Origin: Pseudocercospora fijiensis CIRAD86
Taxonomy: Eukaryota > Ascomycota > Dothideomycetes > Mycosphaerellales > Mycosphaerellaceae
Direction: 5' to 3'
Assembly (NCBI RefSeq): GCF_000340215.1
Contig: NW_006921539.1
Location: 4,170,990-4,234,989, forward strand
Length of the DNA: 64,000 nt
The notes under the pieces were generated by a model. That model was given only the letters and a program-made list of their open reading frames with translations, was not told where the DNA came from and did no database searches. A program made the translations under genes and the position numbers. Below are positions 37,601 to 49,040 of this stretch, one piece after another (the stretch's first letter is position 1; each line of letters opens with the position of its first letter).

Positions 37601-37937
37601 ATAACTTAACGTAGGTATACTTGCTAGACAATCTACCGGTTTTTCCCTATCTCGCGATACCCGCATTAAAATACTAGAACCTATCGGTAAAGGAGTCGGC
37701 TAGATCGAGTATTATTAGATATAAGCTATTTATAGAGATCTTATATATTAACCTGCTTATATATATAGCATAGTCGATACTACGCCGTAGTGCCGCTAAA
37801 CATCGCTAGCTACGTATAGGAGGTAAATGTATATAGTTATAGTGCTACCCGAATTTCTATATCTAGCACTTCTATTATACGAGACTTAGGCGTTATATAA
37901 CCTAGGGCTAATCTACTAAACGACGATTAAATACAAA
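37601..37937. other. No gene assigned
   Basis: No frame could be preferred. The sequence is RIP-biased like its surroundings. Confidence 0.35.
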
Positions 37938-38002
37938 CCGGTTTGCTAGGCGGCAAACTATATTGTCTATATTACTTTTGCTAGCTAGCAAAATAGTTAG
38001 CA
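37938..38002. repeat. Type-B paired palindrome
   Basis: GGTTTGCTAGGCGGCAAAC and CTTTTGCTAGCTAGCAAAAT are separated by about 20 bp; the right end continues AGTTAGCAC, the family terminus. Confidence 0.85.
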
Positions 38003-38782
38003 CTCTCGTATTGTAATTGCGGTTATAGTAGATACGTCTACTAGCTATAGGTCGCAGTATAGCAACGCTACTAAGGCTCGAACCCTAATTACGCTATCTA
38101 TCCCTAGATATAGCTCGACTATTATACCTTGCCGACTAGCGTTTATCGTATATCGTCTGTTAGGACGTCCGGTATGCTATCTATGCCGTTATCGCAGCCT
38201 TAGCTATCTTAGTCTAGTATATTCTTGCTTACCTAGTAGTCTACTATTATCTAATCCGGCTATTATCGAGGCAATCCGATATATCCTTACGTTATAATAC
38301 TAACGGACCCGTATATAGACTTATTAGGCTATATACTAGTTTATATATAGTTATTATATATATAATAAAATACTACGATTAACTCGGTTAGTATTCGGTT
38401 CTTAAAACTATTAACTCGTAATATCGTAGAATAGATAGCGGTTAGTTCGTCTATCCGGGATATACGTCCGAAATTATAGTATATTTTCGAACGACTACAA
38501 TTCTCGAAAACTAATTTCTCCCCCGATCGATTAGATAATAACGCCCTAATCTAACGATATCTTTTATTATTTATCTACCCGAATATAAACCTACTATAAC
38601 CGAGATAGTCCGAGCAAATTAGTAACCTTACCGCCGCTAAGATTTACCCTAATCGTTACTAACCCTCGGGTCTAGCTTACTTACGTATTACGCTCCGTAT
38701 ACTAACGGCGTTTTCTAAGGCAGGTTTTATAGGTTACCTTCTCCTACTACCGTATATTATATAGTAAATTATTAATAGTATA
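38003..38782. other. No gene assigned; gap between two type-B palindromes
   Basis: Either intergenic sequence or an exon of a minus-strand gene whose introns would be the palindromes on each side. No frame is convincing enough to annotate. Confidence 0.35.
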
Positions 38783-38855
38783 ATGCTAACTGTTTTGCCG
38801 CCTAGCAAACTGCTAGGCTATTGTCTATTTTCCTAGCCGGCAAAACGGTTAGCAC
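38783..38855. repeat. Type-B palindrome, complete copy with long inverted ends
   Basis: TGCTAACTGTTTTGCC on the left mirrors GGCAAAACGGTTAGCAC on the right, with smaller palindromes CGCCTAGCAAAC and CCTAGCCGGC inside. This is the clearest full-length copy (about 73 bp) and shows that the family has MITE-like terminal inverted repeats. Confidence 0.9.
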
Positions 38856-38919
38856 TCTTATATAGTCGCATTTATTATCCTATAGTTTAACGGGTTAGGG
38901 AAATACGAGGCGGTCTATA

Positions 38920-40310
38920 TTACTTAACTACTATATCTACTTAGAGACGGTAGCATATATACATCGAATGCATTACGTATACTATGCTTAGTATAGGCTT
39001 ATATATGCTCTAGCCTATCGATATATTATAGTTGCCCCGCCTAGAATAGATCTATCGTCTCTAGCATTTCCGAGATACCGCCCCGCGTAGCCTCGAGCTA
39101 TGCGGCTACTCCGATGCGTATACTGTCTCGTATTCTCTAGCCTTCCTCCTATACTATACTTACTATTCGATTAGCGTTAGATATCCCGTCTAATAACAAA
39201 GGTATATACTTATCGCGAATATAGTCGATTAAATCTTTACCCCTAAACTTAAGTTCTAGGACCTCCTTTACCTCCTCTAATACTTTATCGAGGTTAGCTA
39301 TACTATATGCGTCTAGTAGCTTATAGTATGCCGCCTCTAGAACCGGAATTACCTTAATAGTAAGATCTACTAAATCCTATTATATAGGTAGCCCTACTAC
39401 TCGGCGTAGTAATCGGATGCTATTTACTATTAATAAGTAGTCTAGGTACTATTTCGCCTAGTATAGGATCGCGTCGGGAAAGTACTCCTACTATACGCTC
39501 TTAATTAATGTTATCGTCGTCGTATAGAGTATTAATAGCAGATCGTCTAGATACGTATCTAGTAGTATTAACTTTATATACTACGTAGCTAGATAATACC
39601 TATTTACGGTCGGGTAGTCTATTCGTATTACCGCTATCGTAACCGCTATCCTATCGATAACAAAGCCTACTAGACATATACGGTACCTACTACTGTCCGG
39701 TTTTACGAATGTGTTATCTATAATTAACGTTCTATCGCTCTTAGTATATAGCTCTAAAAGCTCGGGATAGGCGACGACTAGGTACTTAAACCTATCCTTT
39801 ACCGTCTCCGGTTATATATAAAAGCCCGCGTATCTTAGTATATTTAGTTCTATGCCCGCGGTCGAATAGTCCGGCCGTTTGATTTTCTTTATCTCTAGTA
39901 GCTACGAGACATCCTCGATAACCTTATCCGCTTGTTTTTTATTTAACCCTGCGTACCGATATACTAACCTAGCTACTACTTTATATACTTCTATCGAACG
40001 ACCCCGGATATATATTATTATAAACTATATCCTAATTCGCTAGTACGCCTCCTGCGTACTATACTACTCTAGGTCTACTCGGTCGCTCTCGCTATAGTTA
40101 TAACGCGTATTAGATTAGTCTATTATCTACTTGCCCGGGATCTATTTGTACCTCCCCTCGGCCTCTATTATCTCTATAATCCCTCGCTATAGATACGTAT
40201 CTTCTCTATCTCTACCGTCGCCGTACCGGTACGTTATACGAGTTTATTAACCTAATATATCGATATCGCACTTGCTTTTTATAATACTAAATCCCCTCCG
40301 CTTCGCCTAT
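38920..40310 (-). pseudogene. Unknown minus-strand gene relic
   Basis: A long minus-strand frame with Gln/Trp-type stops includes VYKVVARLVYRYAGLNKK, LIIDNTFVKPDSSRYRICL, KQYLDYLLIVNSIRLLRR and VLEAAYYKLLDAYSIANL. The composition is that of a globular, helix-rich protein. No catalytic motif or family recognised. An Arg-rich frame (RRRRKRAREVIRRD) lies immediately upstream at about 40450-40600 in another register and might be an N-terminal exon. The ends are approximate. Confidence 0.45.
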
Positions 40311-41214
40311 CTATATATAAACTATTTAGCCGCCTAGAATAACGGGAATTAATGCCCGTAGATCCGATCTAGTAGCCTATACGCCCCTATTAGACGCTCG
40401 TATCGCGCCCTAGTATTATCTATCCTACTATCCTTACCGCGAACTCGTACTAGAGCGCCGGGCAATCTTGTAATTATTAGATGTCGCTAGATAGCGGCGC
40501 TCCTCTCGCGATATATCTCTCCTAATAACTTCTCTCGCCCTCTTACGCCTCCGCCTAAGCGCTAACGATCCTATTCGCAAACGGCGTATTCGATATCGAG
40601 TAGCGTAAAGTAGTCGTCGGTTATACTCCGTAATAGGAACTACGATAGACTTATTGTCGCTTCTAGCGCAACTGCCCGATTGTTGCGTATAACTACTATA
40701 CGGTATAGACGATCTATACTACCGTATCTAATACTTACTCGGCTAAGGGGAAACTCTATTCCCCCCTATAAACGGAATCGGCCTCGCTATTAAACTTAAA
40801 GACTAGTTATATCCCCTTCCCCTTCTATAGCGCGTAACTTATACCGTATCTATATATCTACGCTACTATCCGCCCTAATAGATACATCCTTACCTAAACT
40901 ACCTATTATAGGAGATTACTATATCCTATACGTATATCTATCTCGCGCGTATAATACTCGGTCGAAGACTCGACCCTCTCTTCTACCTTTATCCTATCTC
41001 GCCCGTTTCTACGTAGTATATCTCCTATAGCTTATTATATATATTAACTAACAATACGGCCGGTACTATTGCGTACTATTGCGCCGACCGCCCTATACCT
41101 ACTAACGCGCCCTATAATCTCGTAATTAATAATACTAACTATTATTCTACCTAGTAAAACAGCTAGTATTGCCTTAGGTACCTACTACCGCGCCTATATA
41201 GCTCGACATCGCCT
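40311..41214. other. Mostly unassigned; contains a partial type-B palindrome
   Basis: An Arg-rich minus-strand frame near 40450-40620 may belong to the relic at 38920-40310. A single type-B half, TACCTAGTAAAACAGCTAG, lies near 41135-41175. No other feature found. Confidence 0.35.
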
Positions 41215-41400
41215 TTACGTCTATCCTTTACTTAGGCTAAGTTTAACTATATATTAGCGTGTTTTAGCGGACTTTACTTTACGGTATTAACTAAGGCGGC
41301 GAACGAAGCGTAGTCCCGACCGTACTATATAAATTAGCTACGTCGCCTAGGAGGACTCTTTTATACGTATATTAGCAAAGTAAACCGCTAGTCTACCGGT
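41215..41400 (+). promoter_or_regulatory. Shared promoter cassette, copy 1
   Basis: One of four similar segments (also 42388, 44283, 50193). Common order: AGTTTAA, then GCGTGTTTTAGCGGACTTTA, a TCGGC/TTAACTAAGGCGGCGAACGAA block, ATCCCGACC, CTATATAAATT (TATA-like, here about 41324-41334), a CTTTTATACG block, and AAAGTAAACCGC. Position upstream of four separate coding frames supports a promoter/5' leader role, by inference only. Confidence 0.7.
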
Positions 41401-41505
41401 CTTGCCCCGAGCGCTATTAACGTACTAATATAGGTCTCTTATCGGCCGCTAACTCTCTCTACTTTATAATCTACTTCTACTACTAGCGACCTATACTCGT
41501 CTATC

Positions 41506-41535
41506 TATTCCTCCGGCCGGCAAACTAGTCTATAG
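41506..41535. repeat. Type-B half palindrome in leader of gene D1
   Basis: CCTCCGGCCGGCAAACTAG followed by TCTATAG. It lies between the promoter cassette and the coding frame, as in the other three cassette genes. Confidence 0.7.
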
Positions 41536-41862
41536 CCCTATACGTATATCCTACGCTACCGTACTATACTATGCTACGACTACCTACTAAGCTCCCTACT
41601 ACGTCCGATTATCGCTATAGTAGACTATACCGATAGTGCCGCCGTCGCGCCCTTCGAGGCCGAACTCCGTCGTCTCTATATTAACAAAAACTACTAGCTA
41701 TTTTTCTACGCCTACTTAATTAATAAAGAGATCGAATACTGCCGAGGTCGAATATTAAGCTTCTCTTAGCTCGACCTCGACGGCTATTCCGAAAAGCTCC
41801 GCTAACTCCGACTATATAAGCTCGCGATCTTCCTAGTTAGTATCGGCTATACTAGATTTTAA
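41536..41862 (+). pseudogene. Short unknown gene D1 behind promoter cassette 1
   Basis: The frame ends at TAA 41860-41862 and can be followed back to about 41540, roughly 105 codons, with three RIP-type stops. It reads PIIAIVDYTDSAAVAP, FEAELRRLYINKN, LINKEIEYCRGRI and LYKLAIFLVSIGYTRF, a well-formed small helical protein. No family recognised. It may be an intact small gene or the truncated 5' end of a larger paralogue. Start unresolved. Confidence 0.5.
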
Positions 41863-42387
41863 AGGGACTATACTCGGTATATTTAGAGACATTAGCCTCG
41901 TATACTAGCGATAGAGCCGTAGAAGTTAAGGTCGGAATCGTCTCTATATAGCTCCGTTACGATAATTAGTATTTATTTAGTTACTCTATATAGAACTAGG
42001 TGTAGGGAAGCCTACGTACGCCCCTAGGTTACCTATTATACTATGCTCTCGATAGCGGATTAATGCGGACGTACGTAGTATTATAGACTATGCCGTAGCT
42101 TATACTACTATAGTTCTATACTATCTAGCTCTCTACTACTCTTATCCTTATATAATAATTTAATTTATATATCTGCTATCTTATCCTTTCCTATACTATA
42201 CGTACCGACATCTCCCGCAATCGTCGACTATTTTACTAGCTAGCAAAGTCTATTATCCCTATAGCCGCTATAGTTACCTTATATCCTATCTAGCTATATA
42301 TATCTACTATTGCCTCCGCCGGTAGAACGGTCGACTATGCCTTAGGTATCTATTAGCTCGGTACGCTAGTCGTTATCCGACTTTATA
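41863..42387. other. 3' flank of D1, no gene seen; type-B half at 42225-42255
   Basis: Contains GACTATTTTACTAGCTAGCA near 42226-42245, a type-B unit. No coding frame supported. Confidence 0.45.
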
Positions 42388-42565
42388 CCCTTTACTTAGA
42401 TTAAGTTTAATACTATACTAGCGTGTTTCGGTAGACTTTACCTCTCGGCTTCGACTAAAGCGGCGAACGAAGCGCAATCCCGACCTTGCTATATAAATTC
42501 GCTATATTACTTAGGACGACCTTTTCGTACGCGCCTTAGTAAAGTAAACCGCTAGTCTACTAGTC
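42388..42565 (+). promoter_or_regulatory. Shared promoter cassette, copy 2
   Basis: Same block order as copy 1, with the TATA-like CTATATAAATT at about 42489-42499 and AAAGTAAACCGCTAGTCTAC at the end. It stands upstream of gene D2. Confidence 0.7.
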
Positions 42566-42670
42566 TTAGCCTAAGCGCCTATACTACGCTAATTTATATC
42601 TCCTTCTACTCCTCGACTTCTCTTCTACCCTACTACCTACTTCTACTACCGCCTACTCTACTTGCCTAGT

Positions 42671-42700
42671 AACTTTTCCGCCTAGCAAATTAGTCTATAG
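42671..42700. repeat. Type-B half palindrome in leader of gene D2
   Basis: CTTTTCCGCCTAGCAAATTAG followed by TCTATAG, between cassette 2 and the D2 frame. Confidence 0.7.
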
Positions 42701-42739
42701 TTATACTACTACTATATCCGTATATATATTATAAACTAT

Positions 42740-44210
42740 ATACGTCGTCGCCTCCGATTACTACTATAGTAAAGATCGCCGACGATAATACTATAGATAG
42801 TACGCTAGGCCGATCCCGCGTAGATTAATAAGCTATAGCTATCTTCTATAATCGCTACTATAAACACTTTAATATTATATATAATTACTTTATCGACCTA
42901 GTCTAATTCGTATCCTAGGCGAGCGCTCGCCCCTATTATACCGCTATATGCCGTAAGCTCGTTAGGACCGTATATAATATATCCCGTAGTATTTATTTCT
43001 TATCCTACCTCTACGTACGTCCTTTCTTCGATAGTGCCCTACTATAAGTTAGCTACGCTATAGACTACTTTGCTAGCCGGCAAATAGTTAGCAATATCTA
43101 TTACCTTTACTAGCTAGCAAAGCGGTCTATAGTCGACGAAACTATATACTACCCGACTAACTAGCGTATAGTACTCGATTATTAGCGAATATATAGGACT
43201 CTATCTAGCGGTACCCTAAAGTTACTATATCTATTCCTATACTAGAGCATCGCGTCTACTAGCTTATATAACTAGTCGCTCTATCCTATCGGTTTATAGT
43301 AGTCTTATCGCTTATCTATATATATATTATCCTATAGTCTTCTAAAGTTAGGTTTACCGTCGACGTAGACCTATTCGCCTACGACGCGCTCTGTCTACTA
43401 CTAGGTATATATCGGATCCCGTACGTTACCCTAGACTATATATCTATATATTAGAGCACCGTCGCCTATAGATCCTTCGAAGACGATTTAGACGTAAAGG
43501 CGATTATCTATTACTCTTATAGCCGCGCTCGCCTAGCTATACTTTATATTACTACTATAACTAATATCTCCGCTATCGCCTAGAAACGCTTATAGAACTA
43601 GCCGTCGGCGCCTAGGACTTAGCGTCTAGTATACTATTTATATTATATCGATCCTGCCTACTATTATCTTAAGCTAGACTTGCTCTACCTACTCTTTACT
43701 CGTCTATCTACGGCTCTTATACTAGAGCGTATCTTTAGTAACGACGAGATTAAGCGCATTCGCGGTCGTACTTTTAAACCGCAATCTGCCGAGATATAGT
43801 CTATCTAGGCCTAAATAAAGCACTAATTAATATCCTAGAAGGCTCTACTCGCGTATCCCGGGCTTTAATATAGTCTCCGCGAGATCGACGTACGAGTTCC
43901 TTATCGGCGTACCTCTATTCCTCTTAGTAGACAGACGATACGCTTAGATATTATTAGTTCTATAGTATATTATATCGTATATTACGCGAATAACTATATT
44001 TAACTATACTATCTATAAATTCCTACGTACCCTATTCCCTACCTTCGTTCGACTAACCTGCCTTAATACTCGTCTTACGCTACGCAATACGCTAGCCTAC
44101 AGCACTTAGCTACCGATAGTATTACCTATCGGGAAATTATCGCGTCCTCGTAACGCCTCGCCCTCTATTACCTACTATTTTTTACTAATACTAACTGTAA
44201 TCCTATATAG
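42740..44210 (+). pseudogene. Unknown two-exon gene D2 behind promoter cassette 2
   Basis: Exon 1 reads TIVKIADDNTIDSTLGRSRVD, then a helical segment (YYKHFNIIYNYFIDLV) up to 43043. Exon 2 starts at 43172 and includes VRFTVDVDLFAYDALCLLLG, DDLDVKAIIYYSYSRARLAI and FSNDEIKRIRGRTFKPQSAE. Phase 2 at the junction matches on both sides. RIP stops replace Gln throughout. No helicase motif was found, so it is not a shortened SNF2 copy despite sharing promoter, leader palindrome and intron palindrome with SNF2-B and SNF2-C. The 3' end is approximate. Confidence 0.5.
43044..43171 (+). other. D2 intron, donor mutated to AT, type-B palindrome pair
   Basis: Phase 2 requires the donor at ATAAGT 43044 (preceded by T, so GTAAGT hit by TpG-to-TpA). 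Branch GACTAAC and acceptor TATAG (43171). The palindrome element 43059-43134 has inverted ends TATAGACT/AGTCTATA-like and internal TTTGCTAGCCGGCAAA and TTTACTAGCTAGCAAA units. Confidence 0.75.
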
Positions 44211-44282
44211 CAAAATAGACGCGCCTATATTCTATATCTATTAGCCTAGTATACCTTATACTACTTTACTTTACCTTACCTC

Positions 44283-44440
44283 CTACCCTACTTATATTAA
44301 GTTTAATCGTATACTGCCCCGTTTTCGGTAGACTTTACTTCTTAGCTTTAACTAAGGCGGCGAACGAAACACAATCCCGGCCTATCTATATAAATTAGCT
44401 ACGTCGCTCGGAATAACTCTTTTACGTAGCCTTTAGTTAG
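44283..44440 (+). promoter_or_regulatory. Shared promoter cassette, copy 3
   Basis: Matches the other cassettes; TATA-like CTATATAAATT at about 44387-44397. Lies upstream of SNF2-B. Confidence 0.7.
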
Positions 44441-44554
44441 GTCGACCGCGTTACTATTTAACGCGTACGCGCCTACGGCCCGTATATTAGTCCGAGCGCC
44501 TACGCGCTATCTATTTATATTTCTTTTCCTCCGTATCTTCCCTACTTTTCTATC

Positions 44555-44600
44555 TACTACTACTACTACTACTTTAACTACTACTACTACTACTTCTACT
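44555..44600. repeat. CTA microsatellite
   Basis: Two runs of (CTA) repeats separated by TTTAA, in the SNF2-B leader. Confidence 0.9.
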
Positions 44601-44608
44601 GTCCGTTA

Positions 44609-44639
44609 TTATTTTCTAGCTAGTAAAGTAGTCTATAAT
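44609..44639. repeat. Type-B half palindrome in leader of SNF2-B
   Basis: ATTTTCTAGCTAGTAAAGTAG followed by TCTATAATC, ending about 22 bp before the inferred start. Confidence 0.75.
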
Positions 44640-45489
44640 CGAATTAGTACTACCTAGGCGATACCTAAGGACGTTTCTAAGTTAAATATAGCGGACGACT
44701 CCGAAGTGCTAGCTCTAGGCTCTCTACGTCTATCTAGGCGTCTACCCTCTCCGGTTATTAGTCCTCTTATACCTAGCGACGTATATAAATTCGCGCGCGA
44801 CGAAAAGGCCTTTCTCGGCGAGGCTAGGTCGACTTAAGTAGATAATACTTATAACTACTAGCGAACTATATACGTAATAGACGACCTAACGAATATCCTT
44901 TATAAGTAGTATAAGACGCACGACGTATATAAGATTAACGATTAGGATCCGGCACTATAGCGAGCCTTCCTATAAGATATTAGTAATAGTATCGATATAA
45001 CTTTTTCGACTTCGGATACTATTAATCCCGCTAATATAAAATATCTCCCGAGTAAGCGTAAGAGCACTATCTAGGCTAATACTAACTAGCTATAGCTTGC
45101 GCCCTAGCCCGATGCCCCGTTCCCTATTACCGACGCCTAGCGTACGTTATACGCTAGTATACTCGATACCCTATAGCACTATCGCTCTAGGTATACGGCT
45201 ATGCCTCTATTATTTAACGAAGCCTACGCAGCAATAAATATCGACGTTACCGTACTCCTAGACGGCGAGATCGATAAAGTTAGTAAATGCCTATACCGTA
45301 TTACGTTTCGCGGACTCCGTCTTACGATATAGTAACTATAGGCTATTATATAGATCGTCGAAATATAGAAATTACCTATATAGGGCGCTATTCTCGCCGA
45401 CAATACTAGTACTAGTAAGACTATCTCTATTCTCTACGCCGCTATAGCTTAGTCTAAGTATATCGAAGAATAGCGTATCGTATATTAAG

Positions 45490-45614
45490 GTAAGAAATGT
45501 TAATCCTAACGTATAGATTATTTTACTAGCCGGTAAATATACGTCTAGATATCTATTTGCCGGCCGGCAAAACGGTCTATATATATACTTATCTCCTACT
45601 AACTATCGTCGTAG
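45490..45614 (+). other. SNF2-B intron (position 2) with type-B palindromes
   Basis: Donor GTAAGA at 45490, exactly 67 nt after the Walker A GKT codons; branch CTACTAAC; acceptor GTAG ending 45614 (125 bp, phase 1). Type-B units lie within 45514-45581 (ACTAGCCGGTAAAT and TTTGCCGGCCGGCAAAAC). The next exon begins CTATACTC as in SNF2-C. Confidence 0.85.
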
Positions 45615-47241
45615 CTATACTCGACTACGCCTATATAGAGCGAGATATCGTACTAGACTCTATCTTCGGCTATTACGTCCCGTTCTATAATATACCGACT
45701 ATTCCCGACGACGACTCGCGCGACCTACTTATAATAGTAGTCGATACTTTCCTCGACTAGCGATTCGGCGTTAGTAGCCGCTAGACGCTCTAGCGTAGGA
45801 TACTCGATTACCTAGAGTACGAAGCCGACGGTGTTTGCCTAGGCCCTCTTAAAGAGGACATTAACGTATAGAAGTCGACTATCGCCGAATTGTATACCGA
45901 GCTAGATAAGACTTATACGACGCCTTACTACTACGCTCCTATCTACTAAATCGGGACCGCCGCGACGATTAATACCTAGCGCGATGCCTATAACCGGTAC
46001 TTTAGTTCTAATCCTAACTATACTCGCTATATCTACGTCGCTACTCTTATCGCGATTAACGGCGAGTCTCGCTATCCCGTCTATATTATCCGGCGTTACC
46101 TAAATATACCCGACGGCCTAGGACTTATCGAATATATTATATCCCTTTCGGACCGCGATCTATAGACTACTCGTACGCTTATTATCTCTACTCGCGAGGC
46201 CTTTGTTTAGGAGACACTTATACCCGGCCCGGCGTACTATAAGTAATATAACTGCCTAGCTTAGTTTTAGGATCGGCTACGGCTATATTAGTAGAAGGAC
46301 GAATTGTAACTACAGAATCTTAAGGCAGTCGATTATCGAATAGAGCGTAGAGACCGTACTAATAATACTATTAGAGAACTCTAGATTGCCCGTAATACTT
46401 AATTATATAATAAGTATCGATCCGATAATACATTTCGTCTTACTAACTTACGCGCCGCGTATTTATCTATCGTTATATATAACGAGGTATACTACTTCTA
46501 GGCGTAGTTCTTACTCTAAACGGACGCTATATAGAATCTCTTTAATAACGCGTATATAGTAGCCGTATTTGCTATAGCGACTCTATTAGCTACCGATCTT
46601 AACGACTTCGCTATACTTACTCGGTTTCTATTCCGTCGTATTCTTAAACTATAGGACGCCCGAGATCGGACCGACCTTATTTTTAGATTTTCGGACGTTA
46701 CCGATACCGTTATATACTATAGCCGTTTCTAACGCGACTACGGCCTCCGATAGAGCGCTATTCCCGAAGACCTACGAATCTATCGTATAGCTCTACTATC
46801 TCGCTGCGTCTATACTAGCGCTATATACTTTCGCGATATCGTCCTCTAAATACTTAATCCTAAAGCCCTACGTAGGCCCCTCGACGACGATAACTAGATA
46901 TATCTAACGATATTTGCCTTTAGCCTCTACGTCCTCCGACGCTCTAAGGGAAACTAACTTAAGATCCGCGACTATACTATAACCTTAGGGGATAACATTC
47001 CCTCGTAGTAAGTCGTTAACGTCGAGGTATAATATACTCCTATTTCCTAGGTAGAATACCGCGCCGCTTACTATCGCTTCGCTAAGCATATCGATAAGCT
47101 AGACCGCGGTATTAAGCGCCCCTCTACTACGCTAACTTACGAGATACTATTTTGCTAGCTTAGTCTCTATACCGCCTATTCTCTCCTCGCCGCTATCGCC
47201 GACCGAAGGCTAACCTCCTCTATACTAACTTTTTAATCCCT

Positions 47242-47373
47242 ATAAGTCTATTACGCTATAGACTATTTTACTAGCTAGCGAAAACTAGTAGACGTATACG
47301 ACTATTTCGCTAGCCGGTAAAGTAGTCTATAGTCTAACCGTCCGCCGCTACTTTCTTACTAATATAACTCTAG
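47242..47373 (+). other. SNF2-B intron (position 3), donor mutated to AT, type-B palindrome pair
   Basis: The reading frames before and after require a phase-2 junction; the donor reads ATAAGT after T. Branch TTACTAAT, acceptor CTCTAG (47373). A palindrome element spans 47256-47334 with TATAGACT ends. Same position and phase as in SNF2-A and SNF2-C. Confidence 0.8.
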
Positions 47374-48473
47374 CGCCTTATATTAGATAATAATATAGGA
47401 CTTCTTCTAGTTCTATATAAAGGGCTCTACGCCCCTTCCCGCCCTAAGCTGTCGCGTAGATCGACTCGTCTATCTAGTCCGCCTATCTCCGAAGTACCTA
47501 GCGATACTATAGCTCGTCTATATATATATTATCTAGCTTTCGTCTAAGGTAGTATTCTAAGTCGAAGAGCTACTTAATTACTAACTCCTCGACCTCGTAT
47601 TAGAGTTATATTAGATCCGATACTCTACTATCTATACCGGTATAACGTACGCTAAGCGCGCTACCGCTAAGGATGCCTTTAATAATAATCCTCGAACCTA
47701 GGCTATTATCCTATCCTCGCGTACTAATACGGAGTCTATTAATCTATATTACGGTATATATGTATAGTATATCGTAGATATCGTCGACTTTAGTAAGAAG
47801 AACTCGATCGTTAATCGTTATACTCGCGTAGGATAGACTTACGCCGTTACGGTATTCGAATTAAGCCTCGTCGACACTATCGACTCGCGCTACTAGTAGA
47901 CCTTCTATCTCGATATTTAGGAGCGGCTTACTATAGCAGTCTTACCGCCCGACTAGCTTATAAATAAAGAGATCTACTATATCTAGTTAGACGAGATCGT
48001 ACGAGCCTATAGTACTACCGGTACGCCCTTTATAACCCGATTCTATAAATACGCTAATACTAATATTAGATAGCGTATAGCTAACGCCTATATACGTAAG
48101 TCCTACGGTATTCGCTACTAGATATTAGATGCTACGTAGGGCTATATCTCCGACCTAACCCGTAAGAATCTCGTCTTAGTCGAAGCTATCTTTCGCCTAT
48201 TACTTAGTAGTATAATAGTAGGAGAAGTCGCTACTATCGTCGACCGCTAGTAGCCTACGCTAGATAACTTCTTTTAGGCCGATAAGCGTAACCTAGACCG
48301 TACGGGAGGATGCGACTACGAGCATCTTAAGTACGCTATAGCGTAATATCTATACTACGACGACGTTACTAAGGATATCCGTCTGATTCGACTTATATAG
48401 TACCTTTACTATTTCGCTACCGAGGCCCTCGCTATAGGTTAATACGACTCTACTATTATTCCTAATTAGTATA

Positions 48474-48564
48474 GTAAGTCGTACTATACGTTATTATCTA
48501 TTTCGCCGTCTAGTATAGTAGTTATTACCTCTATTACCGGTCGAATTGCTAACACCCTTTATAG
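48474..48564 (+). other. SNF2-B intron (position 4), degenerate type-B palindrome
   Basis: Donor GTAAGT at 48474, branch TGCTAAC, acceptor TTATAG ending 48564. Length 91 bp, phase 1; the SNF2-C counterpart is also 91 bp and phase 1. The palindrome (CTATTTCGCCGTCTAG...) is poorly preserved. Confidence 0.75.
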
Positions 48565-49040
48565 TATATCTTAAGTACGTTTAGTAGCGCACTCCTAACT
48601 ATAACGCCGATTTTGCCCGGGCTATATAAAATATCGGCTACTACGCTCCTACTCTCGCGCCCCTTATTCGAAGATTTCGGAGTTTTACTAGTCCCTTCGA
48701 TAATTATAATAATAATAGTAACTATAGAGTTACTACTCTCTCCCTTAGAACGCCGTCTAACTACGAACCTAACCGTATAGATATATAGCTATACTTACTA
48801 GGCAGTTAGGCCGGCTCTCCTATTTGCCCTAACTCTAGCGACTCTATCGGAGATACTAGCGCTATAGACGAGCTAACCCTACGCGCTCGTTACTTAACTA
48901 AGCGATCTCTTACTTTACTAGTCGCTTTATATTCTCGCCTAGCCGACGATATATTAGCTTATACTAAGCGCATTAAGCTAGCGGCCGGCGCCTCGTCTAT
49001 AGTACTAGTCGAGAGTAGCGACGCCGAGGATACCGAGTAA

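Larger units (their letters stand above)
44661..49040 (+). pseudogene. SNF2-family ATPase B, RIP-inactivated
   Basis: Inferred start ATA 44661 (IPKDVSKLNIADDSEV). Exons: 44661-45489, 45615-47241, 47374-48473, 48565 to TAA 49038-49040; all phases (1, 2, 1) fit. Exon 1 carries RGLRLTI**L*A (from a WQLQA-like SNF2 motif Q) then Walker A in ADNTSTSKT, about 45396-45422 (from GTGKT). Exon 3 carries the C-lobe: AIILSSRTNTESINL (motif V) and RYTRVG*TYAVTVFELSL (motif VI, GRxHRIGQ type) at about 47816-47870. The C-terminal exon ends acidic (VESSDAEDTE). Motif II was not located with confidence. It lacks the first exon seen in SNF2-A and SNF2-C, so its N-terminus is shorter. Probably a chromatin or DNA translocase before RIP. 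Confidence 0.82.

Noticed and set aside
45557..45760. Plus-strand 67-codon open frame starting MPAGKTVY
   Set aside because: It starts inside the type-B palindrome of the SNF2-B intron; only the part after 45614 is real coding sequence.
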